NCBI RefSeq assembly: GCF_037414475.1
Contig: NZ_CP147913.1
Coordinates: 3,658,001 to 3,722,000, forward strand
Length of the DNA: 64,000 nucleotides
Direction: 5' to 3'
From: Myxococcus stipitatus
GTDB taxonomy: Bacteria; Myxococcota; Myxococcia; Myxococcales; Myxococcaceae
In this document: positions 37,331-46,752 of the stretch, piece after piece
Position numbering within the stretch: the stretch's first letter is position 1
Layout: every line of letters begins with the position of its first letter
The notes under the pieces: generated by a model
What the model saw: the letters and a program-made list of their open reading frames with translations, nothing else
What the model was told of the DNA's origin: nothing
Database searches by the model: none
Made by a program: the position numbers and the translations under genes

Positions 37331-38239
37331 TCAGTGTACGGACCGCGGCGGATGGGCCTCCAAGTGCTCCAGGATGCGCGCCGCCACCTGCTCGGGCGCC
37401 TCCAGCGGGGCGAAGTGGCCCACGCCGGGGAGGTATGAGACCTGGGGCGGCTGCTCGAAGTACGGCTCCAGGTCCACCGTGAGCTCCCGGCCCAGCGCGG
37501 GGTCCTCCTCCGCCCACACCAGCCGGAAGGGCGCGCGGATGCGCGGGTAGTCCCGCAGCATCCTCCGCGCCTGGGCCGGGTTGAGCAGGCCGCGCATCGA
37601 CTGGCGGTAGTACTCCACCGCGGCCCGCGCGGCGTCCGGGTGCGACAGGTTCGCGGCATAGGGAGACAGGCGCTCGTCGCTCATCCGCGTGCCCGGCGCC
37701 ATCCCCCGCCGGATGAGCCACGGCACCCGCTGACCGCCGTGCGCGGACAGCAGCCGCTCGGGCAGCCAGGGGAGCTGGAAGAAGAACATGTACCAGGAGC
37801 GCCGCAGCTGGGCGGGCTTCCAGATGCGCCGGACCAGGACCGACGGATGCGGGCAGTTCACCACCGTCAGCGTGGCCACCACCTCCGGCCGCGTGGCCGC
37901 CAGGTGATAGGCGATGGCGCCTCCCCAGTCGTGTCCCACCACGTGCACCGGACGTCCCGGCTGGAGGTGATGGGCCAGCTGCTCGACGTCCTGCGCCAGC
38001 GTGTCCAGGTCGTAGCCCCACCGGGGCCGGTCCGTGCCGCCATAGCCGCGCAGGTCCGGGGCCACCGCGTGATATCCCTCCGCGGCCAGCCTGGGCAGCA
38101 CGTCCCGCCAGCTCTCCGACAGCTCCGGGAAGCCGTGCAGCAGCAGCACCAGCGGACCGTCGGGGGGCCCTGCCTCCAGCGCCTGCACGCGCAGCGAGTC
38201 CAGCGGAATGGACAGACGGGCCAGAGGCATGGAGTCCAT
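37331..38239 (-). CDS. Alpha/beta hydrolase, epoxide-hydrolase type
   Basis: A 302-residue hydrolase. The oxyanion motif HGFPE (about residues 35-39) and nucleophile elbow GHDWGG (Asp104) mark the epoxide hydrolase/haloalkane dehalogenase branch. The cap domain includes RRSWYMFFFQLPWLPE, whose Tyr resembles the epoxide-activating tyrosine. The late acid and His are probably in EEDPALGREL and PGVGHFAPLEAPE. It starts MDSMPLARLSIP; an alternative in-frame ATG three codons later is possible. It is cytoplasmic, divergent from the amidohydrolase gene, and likely a xenobiotic or lipid epoxide hydrolase. The substrate is unknown. Confidence 0.88.
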   Translation of the reverse strand: MDSMPLARLSIPLDSLRVQALEAGPPDGPLVLLLHGFPELSESWRDVLPRLAAEGYHAVAPDLRGYGGTDRPRWGYDLDTLAQDVEQLAHHLQPGRPVHVVGHDWGGAIAYHLAATRPEVVATLTVVNCPHPSVLVRRIWKPAQLRRSWYMFFFQLPWLPERLLSAHGGQRVPWLIRRGMAPGTRMSDERLSPYAANLSHPDAARAAVEYYRQSMRGLLNPAQARRMLRDYPRIRAPFRLVWAEEDPALGRELTVDLEPYFEQPPQVSYLPGVGHFAPLEAPEQVAARILEHLEAHPPRSVH

Positions 38240-38390
38240 GCCGGCAGGTTACGCGCCTGCCCGGCGCATGTGAGGCTTTCACGGCCCGGCGCGTTGGACG
38301 CCCGACGCTGGCCCGCGGGGGCCGGGTGCGCCAGAGTGTCGCGCGCGCGTCCCAGCCTTGGGACGGCCAACCAGGCAGGTGCGCGAAACC

Positions 38391-40076
38391 ATGCTGCGAC
38401 GACTCTGCGGGCTCGTGGGTGCGGTGATTGTCTTTTCGGGACTCGGCGGCTGTACCCGGAACACCCCGGGCGCGGTGACCCCGGGGACCTCTGTCTACGT
38501 GGCGCGGCGCATCCGCACGCAGGACCCGGCGCGGCCGGTGGTGGAGGCCCTGGCGGTGCGCGACGGCAAGGTGCTGGCCACCGGCACCCGCGAAGAGGTG
38601 CTCCAGTCGGCGGGCCCGGGCGCGCGCGTGGTGGACCTGGGCGAGGCCACGGTGGTGCCGGGCCTGACGGACGCGCATGGCCACCTGTCCGGGCTGGGCC
38701 AGTGGGAGGCGCAGGTGAGCCTGGTGGGCGCGGCCAGCAAAGAGGAGGCTCTCTCGCGAATCGCCTCCGCGCCGTCCACGTCGTACCAGGGGGCGTGGCT
38801 CATCGGTCAGGGCTGGGACCAGAACGACTGGCCGGAGAAGAGCTTCCCCACGCGCCAGGATTTGGATGCCCTCCATCCCCAGGTGCCGGTGATGCTCACG
38901 CGCATCGACGGGCACGCGGCCTGGGTCAACAGCGAGGCGCTGCGGCGCGCGGGCATCACCCGCGACACCCAGGACCCCACCGGCGGCCGGATTCTCCGCG
39001 ACGCGAGCGGTGAGGCCACCGGCATCCTCCTCGACAACGCCATGGGCCTGACGTTCTCCGTGGTGCCTCCGCTCACGGAGGCCGAGCGCGCCACGCACCT
39101 GAGCGCGGCGCTCGCCTGGGCCGCGCGGGTGGGGCTCACCGGCGTGCACGACGCGGGCATGGACCTGCACACCTTCCGCCTCCTCCAGAAGTGGGACAAG
39201 GAGGGCAAGCTCCCCCTGCGCGTCTACGCCATGGCGGACGGGTCCAGCCCCGAGCGCGACACCTTCCTGCGCGAAGGCATCTACCAAGGCGACCGCCTCA
39301 CGCTGCGCGCGGTGAAGCTGGTCCTGGATGGCGCGCTGGGCAGCCGGGGCGCGGCGCTGCACCAGGACTACACCGACGAGCACGGCCACCGCGGCCTGCT
39401 GATGATGCCACCCGACGAGTACGAGCGGCGAGTCACGGCCTTCATGGCCGCGGGCTTCCAGGTGTGCACGCATGCGATTGGAGACCGCGCCAACACGCTG
39501 GTGCTGGACACGCTGCTGCGCGCGGCCCAGGCCACGGGCTCCAAGGACGGGCGCCACCGCGTGGAGCACGCGCAGGTGATGCGGCTGGAGGACATCGACC
39601 GGCTGGGCAAGAGCGGCTTCGTCGCCAGCGTGCAGCCCATGCACGCCACCAGCGACATGCCCTGGGCGGAGACACGCGTGGGCCCGGACCGCATCCGGGG
39701 CGCCTATGCGTGGCAGCGGCTGAAGTCCTCCGGCGCGGTGCTGGCGCTGGGCAGCGACTTCCCGGTGGAGCGTCCGGACGTGCTGGCCGGCCTCTACGCG
39801 GCGCGCACGCGGCAGGACGCACAAGGCAACCCCGCCAACGGGTGGTACGCGGACCAGCGGCTCAGCGGCGCGGAGGCGCTGGAGGGCTTCACCGTGGGCG
39901 CCGCCTACGCCTCGTTCGCGGAGGCGCGGCGCGGCCGGCTCCAGCCGGGCATGGACGCGGACTTCGTCGCGCTGTCGGTGGACCCGGTGGACGGGCCCGC
40001 CTCCGAGCTGCCAGGCGCCCAGGTGCGCCTGACGGTGGTGGGCGGCGACGAGGTCTACCGCGCCGAGGAGAAGTGA
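38391..40076 (+). CDS. Lipoprotein amidohydrolase (YtcJ/NfdA-like, amidohydrolase family 3)
   Basis: A 561-residue metal-dependent hydrolase with a lipobox LGGC (Cys22), so it is anchored in the envelope. The amidohydrolase core shows VVPGLTDAHGHLSGLG (metal HxH), LDGALGSRGAALHQDY, TFMAAGFQVCTHAIGDRA, RHRVEHAQVM, and SDFPVERPDVLAGLY near the end, all typical of the YtcJ/NfdA branch of family 3. Such enzymes act on N-substituted formamides or other amides; the actual substrate is unknown. The ATG at 38391 is preceded by a gcaggt site and gives the signal peptide directly. It ends 7 bp before the convergent DUF4139 gene. Confidence 0.9.
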   Translation: MLRRLCGLVGAVIVFSGLGGCTRNTPGAVTPGTSVYVARRIRTQDPARPVVEALAVRDGKVLATGTREEVLQSAGPGARVVDLGEATVVPGLTDAHGHLSGLGQWEAQVSLVGAASKEEALSRIASAPSTSYQGAWLIGQGWDQNDWPEKSFPTRQDLDALHPQVPVMLTRIDGHAAWVNSEALRRAGITRDTQDPTGGRILRDASGEATGILLDNAMGLTFSVVPPLTEAERATHLSAALAWAARVGLTGVHDAGMDLHTFRLLQKWDKEGKLPLRVYAMADGSSPERDTFLREGIYQGDRLTLRAVKLVLDGALGSRGAALHQDYTDEHGHRGLLMMPPDEYERRVTAFMAAGFQVCTHAIGDRANTLVLDTLLRAAQATGSKDGRHRVEHAQVMRLEDIDRLGKSGFVASVQPMHATSDMPWAETRVGPDRIRGAYAWQRLKSSGAVLALGSDFPVERPDVLAGLYAARTRQDAQGNPANGWYADQRLSGAEALEGFTVGAAYASFAEARRGRLQPGMDADFVALSVDPVDGPASELPGAQVRLTVVGGDEVYRAEEK

Positions 40077-40083
40077 GCGGCGC

Positions 40084-42084
40084 CTAGAGGTCCGTCACCG
40101 AGCTGAGCGACAGGGCGCGGCGGTTGAGCTCATCCAGGGCCACCTGCCGCTCCTTCGCCATCCGCTCCAGCTCGCGGGTGATGACCTCCAGGCGGTCCTC
40201 CTGCTCGTTGAGCTTGGTCACGAAGCGCTCGACCAGCTCGCGCTGCGAGGCGCCGCTCTTGAGCGACTCGATGTTGGAGCGGATGCGCTCCTGGTCCTTG
40301 AAGAGCTGCGCCCGCTCCTGGGTGAGCTGCTGCTCGTCGCGGTTGAGCGTGGCCACCTTCTCGCGCAGGACCATCACCTCGCGCAGCGCGTCCGCCATGG
40401 CCTTGTCCACGTAGCGCTGCGACAGGAAGAAGGCCACCTCGTCCGAGCCCAGGCTGCTGATGGCGTACTGACGCTGGCCCCGCGTGCGCTCGGCCACCAC
40501 CAGCTCGTCCTGTCCGCCCGCCGCCAGCTCGCGCTTGAAGCGCCAGAAGCCATCCGTCGTCTCGGCCGGCGCGGCCATGTCCTTGTCCAGCTCCCAGCCC
40601 GTGCGCGGATGCTCCACGTAGAGGACCTGGGGACGCTGCGCCTTGTTTCGCACCAGGTACTTCGTGCGCCGCACGTGGAAGAACTCCGTCACCAACATGC
40701 CCCGGCTCACCACCGCGCGGAACACCGGCCCGTCGTCCGTCTTGTCCTCCACCGAGACGACGCAGCCCAGCTCCACCGCGTACGGGACGAAGCGCAGGTC
40801 CTGCGGCTTCATGGTGTCGAGCATCGCCTCGCCCACGTAGCGCTCGTCCTCCGTCACCGTCACCGGCCCGCCCTCGAGCGTCAGGCCCGTGGTGTTCTTC
40901 AGCTCGATGCAGGCCATGGGGTTCTTCTCGCGCGTGGCCCGGTTGTAGAGCAGCACGCGGCGCCCCTCGAAGGGGCGGTGGAGGATGGGCACCAGCGCGC
41001 TCTGGTTGCGGTGCACCGTCACCGGGCGGTCCACGCTGTACTCGAAGAGGTCTCCCACCTCCTTCGTCAGCGTCGTCACCGCCATGCTCTGCTCCAGCAC
41101 CTCGCGCTGCCGGAGGCCGCCTCCGCCCATCGAGCTCGCCATCTCCTTGCGCATCATCCCCCGCGCCCGCATCGGCGCCGCGGCGGGCGGTGGGGCCGCG
41201 GCCATGGGCGCCTCGTCCGCCATCTCGTCGAACACCGGCTCCGGCGCGTAGCTCTCCTCGGGAATCACCGGCGCTGCGGCGGCCTCCGTGCGCACCTCCA
41301 CCACGGGCCGCTGCATGTAGCGGGGATTGTAGAGGTCGTGCACGAACGACACCGGCAGGCCCGCCACGAGCGACAGGCGCACGTCCACCCAGTCCTCGTC
41401 GCCCGTGTTGTCCACCAGCGCCCAGCCCTGCAGCAGCGGCGGCTCACCCTCATCCAGGAGGATGCGGTAGCTGGTCTTCCACACCGGCGACTCCAGGACG
41501 TAGCTGACGAAGACCTCCCGCTCGCCCTCGCCGGAGGTGAGGATGGTCATCCGCTTGCTGTCCTTCTTGTACGAGGACAACACCGTGGCCAGGTAGAACT
41601 CCAGGTCCTTGCGCACCGCCTCGTCGAGGAACTCCAGCTCGGCGATATCCAGCACGTCGAAGGTGCGCAGCGAGCCGCCCACCAGCAGCGTGAGGAACGG
41701 GCGCACCAGGCTGGTCTCTCCCGCCGCGAGCGCCAGGGACTCCAGGCCGATGATGGCGCCCTCCACCTGTCCGCCGCCCACCCGCGCCCTCACGCGCGCG
41801 CCCTTGATTTGTCCCAGCAGCGCCGTGAGGCTGCCGTCCTCCGGAATGCGGATGGTGGCCTCCGCGAGCAGCTGCTCCAGCGGCTTCGTCGAGTCGTAGC
41901 TCACCGCCGACACCGAGCCCCCCGACAAGTCCAACACGGTGAGCGACTTGAGCACGTCGTTCATGTCGCGCGCCTTGAAGTCCAGGTGCAGCGCGTTGCT
42001 GCCCACCACACCTCCCCTGCGCTCGAAGTAGCCGACGCCATGCTTGTAGAGGACGACGCGGCGGATGGACAGGGGACTGGGCAT
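40084..42084 (-). CDS. DUF4139-domain protein with coiled-coil C-terminus
   Basis: A 666-residue protein of the DUF4139 family. The N-terminus (RRVVLYKHGVGYFERRG) is the DUF4140-like start. The central part has SPVWKTSYRILLD and WALVDNTGDEDWVDVRLSLVAGLP, then a low-complexity linker (about 270-330, Pro/Ala/Met-rich), a second beta domain (SVDRPVTVHRNQSALVPIL, LKNTTGLTLEGGPVTV) and a C-terminal coiled coil (about 560-655). No signal peptide is present, unlike many DUF4139 proteins, so it is probably cytoplasmic. Function unknown. Confidence 0.85.
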   Translation of the reverse strand: MPSPLSIRRVVLYKHGVGYFERRGGVVGSNALHLDFKARDMNDVLKSLTVLDLSGGSVSAVSYDSTKPLEQLLAEATIRIPEDGSLTALLGQIKGARVRARVGGGQVEGAIIGLESLALAAGETSLVRPFLTLLVGGSLRTFDVLDIAELEFLDEAVRKDLEFYLATVLSSYKKDSKRMTILTSGEGEREVFVSYVLESPVWKTSYRILLDEGEPPLLQGWALVDNTGDEDWVDVRLSLVAGLPVSFVHDLYNPRYMQRPVVEVRTEAAAAPVIPEESYAPEPVFDEMADEAPMAAAPPPAAAPMRARGMMRKEMASSMGGGGLRQREVLEQSMAVTTLTKEVGDLFEYSVDRPVTVHRNQSALVPILHRPFEGRRVLLYNRATREKNPMACIELKNTTGLTLEGGPVTVTEDERYVGEAMLDTMKPQDLRFVPYAVELGCVVSVEDKTDDGPVFRAVVSRGMLVTEFFHVRRTKYLVRNKAQRPQVLYVEHPRTGWELDKDMAAPAETTDGFWRFKRELAAGGQDELVVAERTRGQRQYAISSLGSDEVAFFLSQRYVDKAMADALREVMVLREKVATLNRDEQQLTQERAQLFKDQERIRSNIESLKSGASQRELVERFVTKLNEQEDRLEVITRELERMAKERQVALDELNRRALSLSSVTDL

Positions 42085-42225
42085 GGGCGCTGGACCTCCG
42101 GGAAGTGGGCGCGGCGAACCCCAGGTCTATCAAGCTTCGCCCGGGGTCATGCAATGGCGTGCCCGCCCCCGTCACCCGCGGGTGCTAGATTCGGGTGCTC
42201 ACCTGGATGGAGTTCTTCTCGAGAG

Positions 42226-44439
42226 ATGATCGTCAAAGCCAACGTCGAGAGACTGATTCGGCGCGGTGTGAAGCTGGGGCTGATTCGCCTGGACACGCCC
42301 CTGCCCGATTCGAGCCAGGGCGAATACAAGACCTTGCTCGACAACATCGCGGCCCTGCTGGAGCGCCTGAGGCACGGGGCCACCATGCGGCGGATGCTGT
42401 ACGAGTACGCCGAGGTCTGCCAGGCGCCGCTCAAGGCGCAGCTCAAGGCCCACCAGAAGAGCCTCGACGAGACCACAGGCACACCCAGCCGCTTCGACGA
42501 GGACCAGCTGCGCGGGCTCAAGCGGCTCCAGTCGGCCTACCGGGCCATGAAGCAGGAGCTCAGGTCCTCCGCGCCTCCGTTGGAGGACGGCGCGTCCCCG
42601 GACACCCCGCCCGTTGACCCTGCCGCGACACTCAAGCGGCAGAAGGACGACAAGATGCACAACCCGAACGTGATGGTGAACTGCGGCTCGGGGACGGACG
42701 GGGAGCTCGGCTGTCAGCCGGGCCACGTCAAGGTGTATCAAGCCGTGTTCGGGCCGTCCTACGGTGAAAACACATACAAGGACGTCTACCTTCATCACGT
42801 GAAGGGCAAGCCCCAGCTGGTCATCCAGCCCGCGGGCGGCAAGTGCAACGTCAGCATCGGCAATCCCTACCGGAGCCTCGGCTGGTTCTTCAACTACACG
42901 TCCCAGGGCTCTCGCACCGCGCTCATCCGGATGTGGGAGATTCCCGCGAGCTACTTCGAGCGGCTCCTGGACTCCACGGGCACCGAAGCCCAAATCAAGG
43001 ACATGAAGGAGTTCTACAAGCGGGAGGGACAGAAACCGGGCGGAAAGACCAACACGCGATTCCACGTCGAGCTCTGCGACCACCGGGCGACCAATCAGTT
43101 CGGACTCTGGACCCATGACGAGGACGGGCAGCTCACGGACTTCGGCCGCGAGTTCGTGAAGATGAGCTCGCGTCTGGTGACGTACCACGACCCGAATGGC
43201 AGACATGTCCCCAGCAAGCGCGACGGCGAGTGCCGCGACATCCAGCGGCTCATCGACCACCTCGGCATCCCCACGGGCATCGAGGACCGCTTCCAGAACC
43301 TCAGCACCGCCGTGAGCGACTCGGACGGAAACCTCACGATGAACGAGGAGGCGTCCAGGCAGGACGTCCAGCTGCTGGACCTCATCAACCTGCTGAGCGA
43401 CGACTCCTCGGAAGCCTTCGCGAAGCTCAAGGACCTCACCGCGGAGGAGGTGCGGACGTTCGCCAACCTCCTGCTCTACAACGGCGTGAGCCCCCAGCGG
43501 TTCAACACCAAGGCCCGCTACACCAGCTCGGGCCTGGTGGTGGAGAACCTGGGCCGCGAGAGCCGGTTCATGGTCGCGGTCCACAAGTCGACCGCGTGGC
43601 ACGCCTCGCTGCTGACGGTGGTAGGAGAGCTGAGGGCGAACCTCAAGGCGGCAACCCACCCCATGCCCCCGGACTGCGCGGCGAACGTGAACGCGCTGTT
43701 GGGCCCCCACTCCACCGAGACCACCTACGACGGGGCGCTGAACACCGCGCTCGGCCTCATCAACAACGGCAATCACTTCCACAACGCCACGTTCATCGAG
43801 TGCTTGAACGTGATGCTGCGCTTCCTGTGCTCGGGCAGCGGCAACTTCAAGAACACCTTCAAGGCCATCAGCACCAAGGGCGAGGTCGTGAAGGGCGAGG
43901 TGAAGAGCCCCCCGGAGAAGTTCCGCTTCCCGCCGCTTCGGGACCTGAAGTTCGAGGTGGGCGTCTCCCACCGCGCGAACACCCACGGCATGGCCTACGC
44001 CGTCGACTCGCTCGATGGCCACAAGCGACCGGGCTTCACGTCCTCGTCGTGGTTCGGAAAGCAGCCGCTGAGCGGCTCCGTCCAGACGAGCAACACGCGC
44101 TTCCAGGTGTTCCAGCACGAGCCCATCATCAACAGGCTCCACGACGCGGGCCTGCCGCTCATGGGCGGCATCTCCGGAACGACGCGCGACATCTTCCGCT
44201 ACTTCGGACACCTCTCCGGAAAGACGTTCTGGCACTTCTTCGCCGTGGTCGCGGCGTTCATGGTCAAGAACCACTTCCACAGCCTGGCCGAGTGCTACAT
44301 CGCCGCGCTCCAGTTCCACGACAGGCAGGACGAGTCGGTAGACCAGTTCATGGTCCACGACACCCTCCCCACGTTGAGCGCCCTCACACCTCAAAGCCTG
44401 TATGGCCTGGTCCGCGTCCATACCGGCATCTCGTTCTGA
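42226..44439 (+). CDS. Uncharacterised 737-residue protein, no recognised domain
   Basis: I do not recognise any family. Visible parts: a helical N-terminus (about 1-115, LDNIAALLERLRHGATMRRML), an Asp/Pro-rich linker, a beta-rich segment (about 140-245; KVYQAVFGPSYGENTYKDVYLHHVKGKPQLVIQP), an acidic helical block (about 330-430), and a C-terminal 170 residues rich in His, Phe and Trp, with VSHRANTHGMAYAVD, GGISGTTRDIFRYFG and a NHFHSLAE motif. No signal peptide or membrane helix. It stands alone between a divergent DUF4139 gene and a lipoprotein gene. An enzymatic or toxin-like role for the His-rich end is conceivable but unsupported. Confidence 0.75.
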   Translation: MIVKANVERLIRRGVKLGLIRLDTPLPDSSQGEYKTLLDNIAALLERLRHGATMRRMLYEYAEVCQAPLKAQLKAHQKSLDETTGTPSRFDEDQLRGLKRLQSAYRAMKQELRSSAPPLEDGASPDTPPVDPAATLKRQKDDKMHNPNVMVNCGSGTDGELGCQPGHVKVYQAVFGPSYGENTYKDVYLHHVKGKPQLVIQPAGGKCNVSIGNPYRSLGWFFNYTSQGSRTALIRMWEIPASYFERLLDSTGTEAQIKDMKEFYKREGQKPGGKTNTRFHVELCDHRATNQFGLWTHDEDGQLTDFGREFVKMSSRLVTYHDPNGRHVPSKRDGECRDIQRLIDHLGIPTGIEDRFQNLSTAVSDSDGNLTMNEEASRQDVQLLDLINLLSDDSSEAFAKLKDLTAEEVRTFANLLLYNGVSPQRFNTKARYTSSGLVVENLGRESRFMVAVHKSTAWHASLLTVVGELRANLKAATHPMPPDCAANVNALLGPHSTETTYDGALNTALGLINNGNHFHNATFIECLNVMLRFLCSGSGNFKNTFKAISTKGEVVKGEVKSPPEKFRFPPLRDLKFEVGVSHRANTHGMAYAVDSLDGHKRPGFTSSSWFGKQPLSGSVQTSNTRFQVFQHEPIINRLHDAGLPLMGGISGTTRDIFRYFGHLSGKTFWHFFAVVAAFMVKNHFHSLAECYIAALQFHDRQDESVDQFMVHDTLPTLSALTPQSLYGLVRVHTGISF

Positions 44440-44444
44440 CGCGG

Positions 44445-44640
44445 GCCCCGCTCGCGAAAGCCCACGCCATGCATCCTGTAGCGGACGGCGCGTGGAGCCC
44501 TCTCAAATGATGGAACTCCAGGAAGTTGGGGATGGCCTCATGCCCGGTGTATCTAGCGCCGAGGGCCGCGCAATCCCGCGTCCAGGCCCCGCTCGCGAGG
44601 TGTCGCCCTGATGCTGCGAAAGCCCACCGCATCCCTCCTG
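44445..44640. repeat. Degenerate direct duplication around the start of the next gene
   Basis: ggccccgctcgcga occurs at about 44445-44458 and again at 44585-44598. After each copy comes a gcgaaagcccac...gcat(c)..tcctgt block: immediately in the first case, and across the start codon of the lipoprotein gene in the second (44618-44640). The upstream block is therefore an imperfect copy of the lipoprotein gene's 5' end, about 140 bp away. Confidence 0.6.
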
Positions 44641-45882
44641 TCGCGGTCCTCACTGGTCTGCGCGGCGCTCATGCTCGGCACGGGCTGTGAGAGCACGAAG
44701 CCGCGCGCCGTGAGCCCCTCGGATGGTGTGCCCATCTCGCAAGGCGGCGGCACGGCCGAGGAGCAGCAGCCCCAGGGCACTGCTCCCAACGCGGCGACGC
44801 CCTCCAGCCCCACCACCCCGCCCGCGCCGCAGAAGGGCCACTCCGCCTGGCAGAACGCGCGCGTGGGCGACCGCGTCGTCTACGCGTTCTCCGCGAGCCG
44901 CGGTGGCGGCCGGGGGAACGTGGACACCTCCGCGGCCGCGGGCATGTTGACGGTGGAGGTCGCCGCGGTGGAGGGCGCGTGGGTGTGGCTGACGCTCGCC
45001 TTCACCAGCGACTCGGGGCAGCCGCTGGAGCTGCCGCGCCTGGCGCGCAAGCTGACCCTGCCCGTGCTCACGGACACCACGCGCACGCTGGAGGCCTCGC
45101 GCGAAGGCACGCAGACCACCGAGCAGCCCACGGCCGCCGGACGCACCTGGGAAGCGAAGCGTTATCTGCGCGACAATCGGCCGGTGGACGGACCGCTGGA
45201 GAACCGGCTGTACGCGCTGGACGCGGGGCCGCTGTACCTGACCAACGGACTGCTCGACGCGAGCACCACGCTGTCGGGCTTCGGCGGCGCGGGCAGCTAC
45301 CAGCTCACGCTGACGGAGTTCCGCCAGGGCCCGGGGGGCCATGGGAAGGCGCCGGGCTCGGAGAGGCCCTTGGGCCCCGGGACATACTTCGACCGGGAGA
45401 TTGAGTCGGAGGGCGCGAAGTCGGTGTTGCGCACGTGCCTCGCCGCGGAGCGCGGCTTCGTGCTGCGCCAGGAAACGCAGCTCACCGCCGCGGACAAGGA
45501 CGCACCGCCGTGCCGCGACCTCGCGCAGGCCAGTGGTGTCCCCCTGGAGGAAGTACTGCTGTCCTTCATCTGGGAGGGGTTGGAGCCCAAGCAGTGGCCC
45601 CCCGCAATCCCCAACGCCGCGCCCCCCACGCGCGAGACGCTCACCGTGGGCACCAGGCCGCTGCCCGTGCTTCAGGTGGACTCGAAAGAGGGCGCGGAGG
45701 GCGTGAAGCAGGTGGGCACGCGGATGTTCCTCGTCGACCCGTGGGACAAGTCGGTGGACGGACTCAGCCAGGAGGCGCGCTTCTCCGCGCTCTCCGACTT
45801 CCTCTACCGCGTCACCTCCAAGGGCAAGCGCGAGTCCATGGGGGGCTCGAAGCTGACGGCCTGGGGCACGTGGCAGCCGTGA
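44611..45882 (+). CDS. Lipoprotein, unknown function
   Basis: A 423-residue lipoprotein. Lipobox LGTGC (Cys26), then a Gln/Pro/Thr linker (about 40-75), then a mostly beta-rich region with VGDRVVYAFSAS, GMLTVEVAAVEGAWVWLTLAF and YQLTLTEFRQGPG. Two to three cysteines in RTCLAAERGFVL and PPCRDLAQ may be disulfide-bonded. The last 200 residues show no named domain. Its stop overlaps the next gene's GTG by 3 bp, so the two are co-translated. The function is not known; a predicted outer-membrane location is only an inference. Confidence 0.82.
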   Translation: MLRKPTASLLSRSSLVCAALMLGTGCESTKPRAVSPSDGVPISQGGGTAEEQQPQGTAPNAATPSSPTTPPAPQKGHSAWQNARVGDRVVYAFSASRGGGRGNVDTSAAAGMLTVEVAAVEGAWVWLTLAFTSDSGQPLELPRLARKLTLPVLTDTTRTLEASREGTQTTEQPTAAGRTWEAKRYLRDNRPVDGPLENRLYALDAGPLYLTNGLLDASTTLSGFGGAGSYQLTLTEFRQGPGGHGKAPGSERPLGPGTYFDREIESEGAKSVLRTCLAAERGFVLRQETQLTAADKDAPPCRDLAQASGVPLEEVLLSFIWEGLEPKQWPPAIPNAAPPTRETLTVGTRPLPVLQVDSKEGAEGVKQVGTRMFLVDPWDKSVDGLSQEARFSALSDFLYRVTSKGKRESMGGSKLTAWGTWQP

Positions 45883-46196
45883 CGGCCCTCTACACGGTGG
45901 TCATCGAGGTGGAGCCCGGCGCGGAGGCCGCGTGGAACCCGTGGCACGAGGACCTCCACGTGCCCGAGGTCCTCCGCGAGCCGGGCTTCCTGGGCTGCCG
46001 CAAGTGGAAGGACACGGAGCGAGCACCAGATGGATGGGCTCGCTACGTGTGCCACTTCGAGCTGTCGAGTGAAGCGGACTTCCAGCGCTACACCACGAGC
46101 GACGCGGCGAAGCACCTGCGCGCCGAGTCGCTCTCCCGCTTCGGCACCGTGACGCGCTACACCCGTCAGGTGCTCAGCGAGGTGAAGCGGTTCTGA
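45879..46196 (+). CDS. DUF4286 family small protein
   Basis: A 105-residue ferredoxin-like-fold protein resembling DUF4286: LYTVVIEVEPGAEAAWNPWHEDLHVPEVLREPGFLGCRKWKDTE, then YVCHFELSSEADFQRYTTSDAAKHLRAE. This resembles the dimeric alpha/beta-barrel (ABM, EthD-like) families. It starts at a GTG (45879) that overlaps the lipoprotein's TGA; the longer open frame upstream lies inside that gene. Cytoplasmic. Substrate or role unknown; the WHEDLHVPE pattern is the best family mark. Confidence 0.82.
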   Translation: MTALYTVVIEVEPGAEAAWNPWHEDLHVPEVLREPGFLGCRKWKDTERAPDGWARYVCHFELSSEADFQRYTTSDAAKHLRAESLSRFGTVTRYTRQVLSEVKRF

Positions 46197-46206
46197 CCGC
46201 CTGGCT

Positions 46207-46752
46207 TCACGCGCACAACCGCCGCGACACCCCGCGAGGAAAATACCCCGGGGACGCGGCGGGCAGGTCCAACCGCAGGTAGACGTAGCTGCCGATGGGC
46301 GCGTTGTCCGTTGGAAACCCCGGGACATCCAGCGGCCGGAAACCCAGGGACTCCAGCAGCACTCGCGAGGACGTGTTGCCCGCGCGGACACAGGTCTCCA
46401 GGCGCCGTAGCGCATCCAGTCGCACACCCCGGCGGATGAGCTCCGTCATGGACCAGTGGCCTGCACCATTCTGGCGATGCTCTCCCAGAATGGCGCAGCT
46501 CACCCGGGCGTACTGCTCCTCCCTGCGGATGTTCGTCAGCGCCGCGAGGCCGATGATGCCCACCCCTCGCTCCGCCACCGCGAACAGCCGCGTCCCCTCC
46601 GCCGCGCTCCATCGCCCAGGGGGCCGGCCCCCCGACTCGGGCTTCCACCACCCGAAGACCTCTTCGATATCCGGCTCTTCGAGCAACATCCGCACGGCCC
46701 CCGAAACCTCCGCACCCGCAACATCCATTGGAATGAGCTGTCGCTCCCGCAT
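46207..46752 (-). CDS. GNAT-family N-acetyltransferase
   Basis: A 181-residue acyl-CoA-dependent acetyltransferase in the RimJ/RimL style. The core shows LFAVAERGVGIIGLAALTNIRREEQYARVSCAILGEHRQNGAGHWSMTELIR (acetyl-CoA loop near HRQNGAG) and LETCVRAGNTSSRVLLESLGF (typical NxxSxxxxxxxGF). The ATG at 46752 has aaggggggac upstream. The substrate cannot be assigned. The neighbouring DUF4286 gene is convergent, with 10 bp between stops. Confidence 0.87.
   Translation of the reverse strand: MRERQLIPMDVAGAEVSGAVRMLLEEPDIEEVFGWWKPESGGRPPGRWSAAEGTRLFAVAERGVGIIGLAALTNIRREEQYARVSCAILGEHRQNGAGHWSMTELIRRGVRLDALRRLETCVRAGNTSSRVLLESLGFRPLDVPGFPTDNAPIGSYVYLRLDLPAASPGYFPRGVSRRLCA

Noticed and set aside
40609-42225. 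N-terminal extension of the 737-residue frame across the DUF4139 gene
   Set aside because: The extension is the antisense of the DUF4139 gene and is His/Arg-rich. The ATG at 42226 is the first sensible start.
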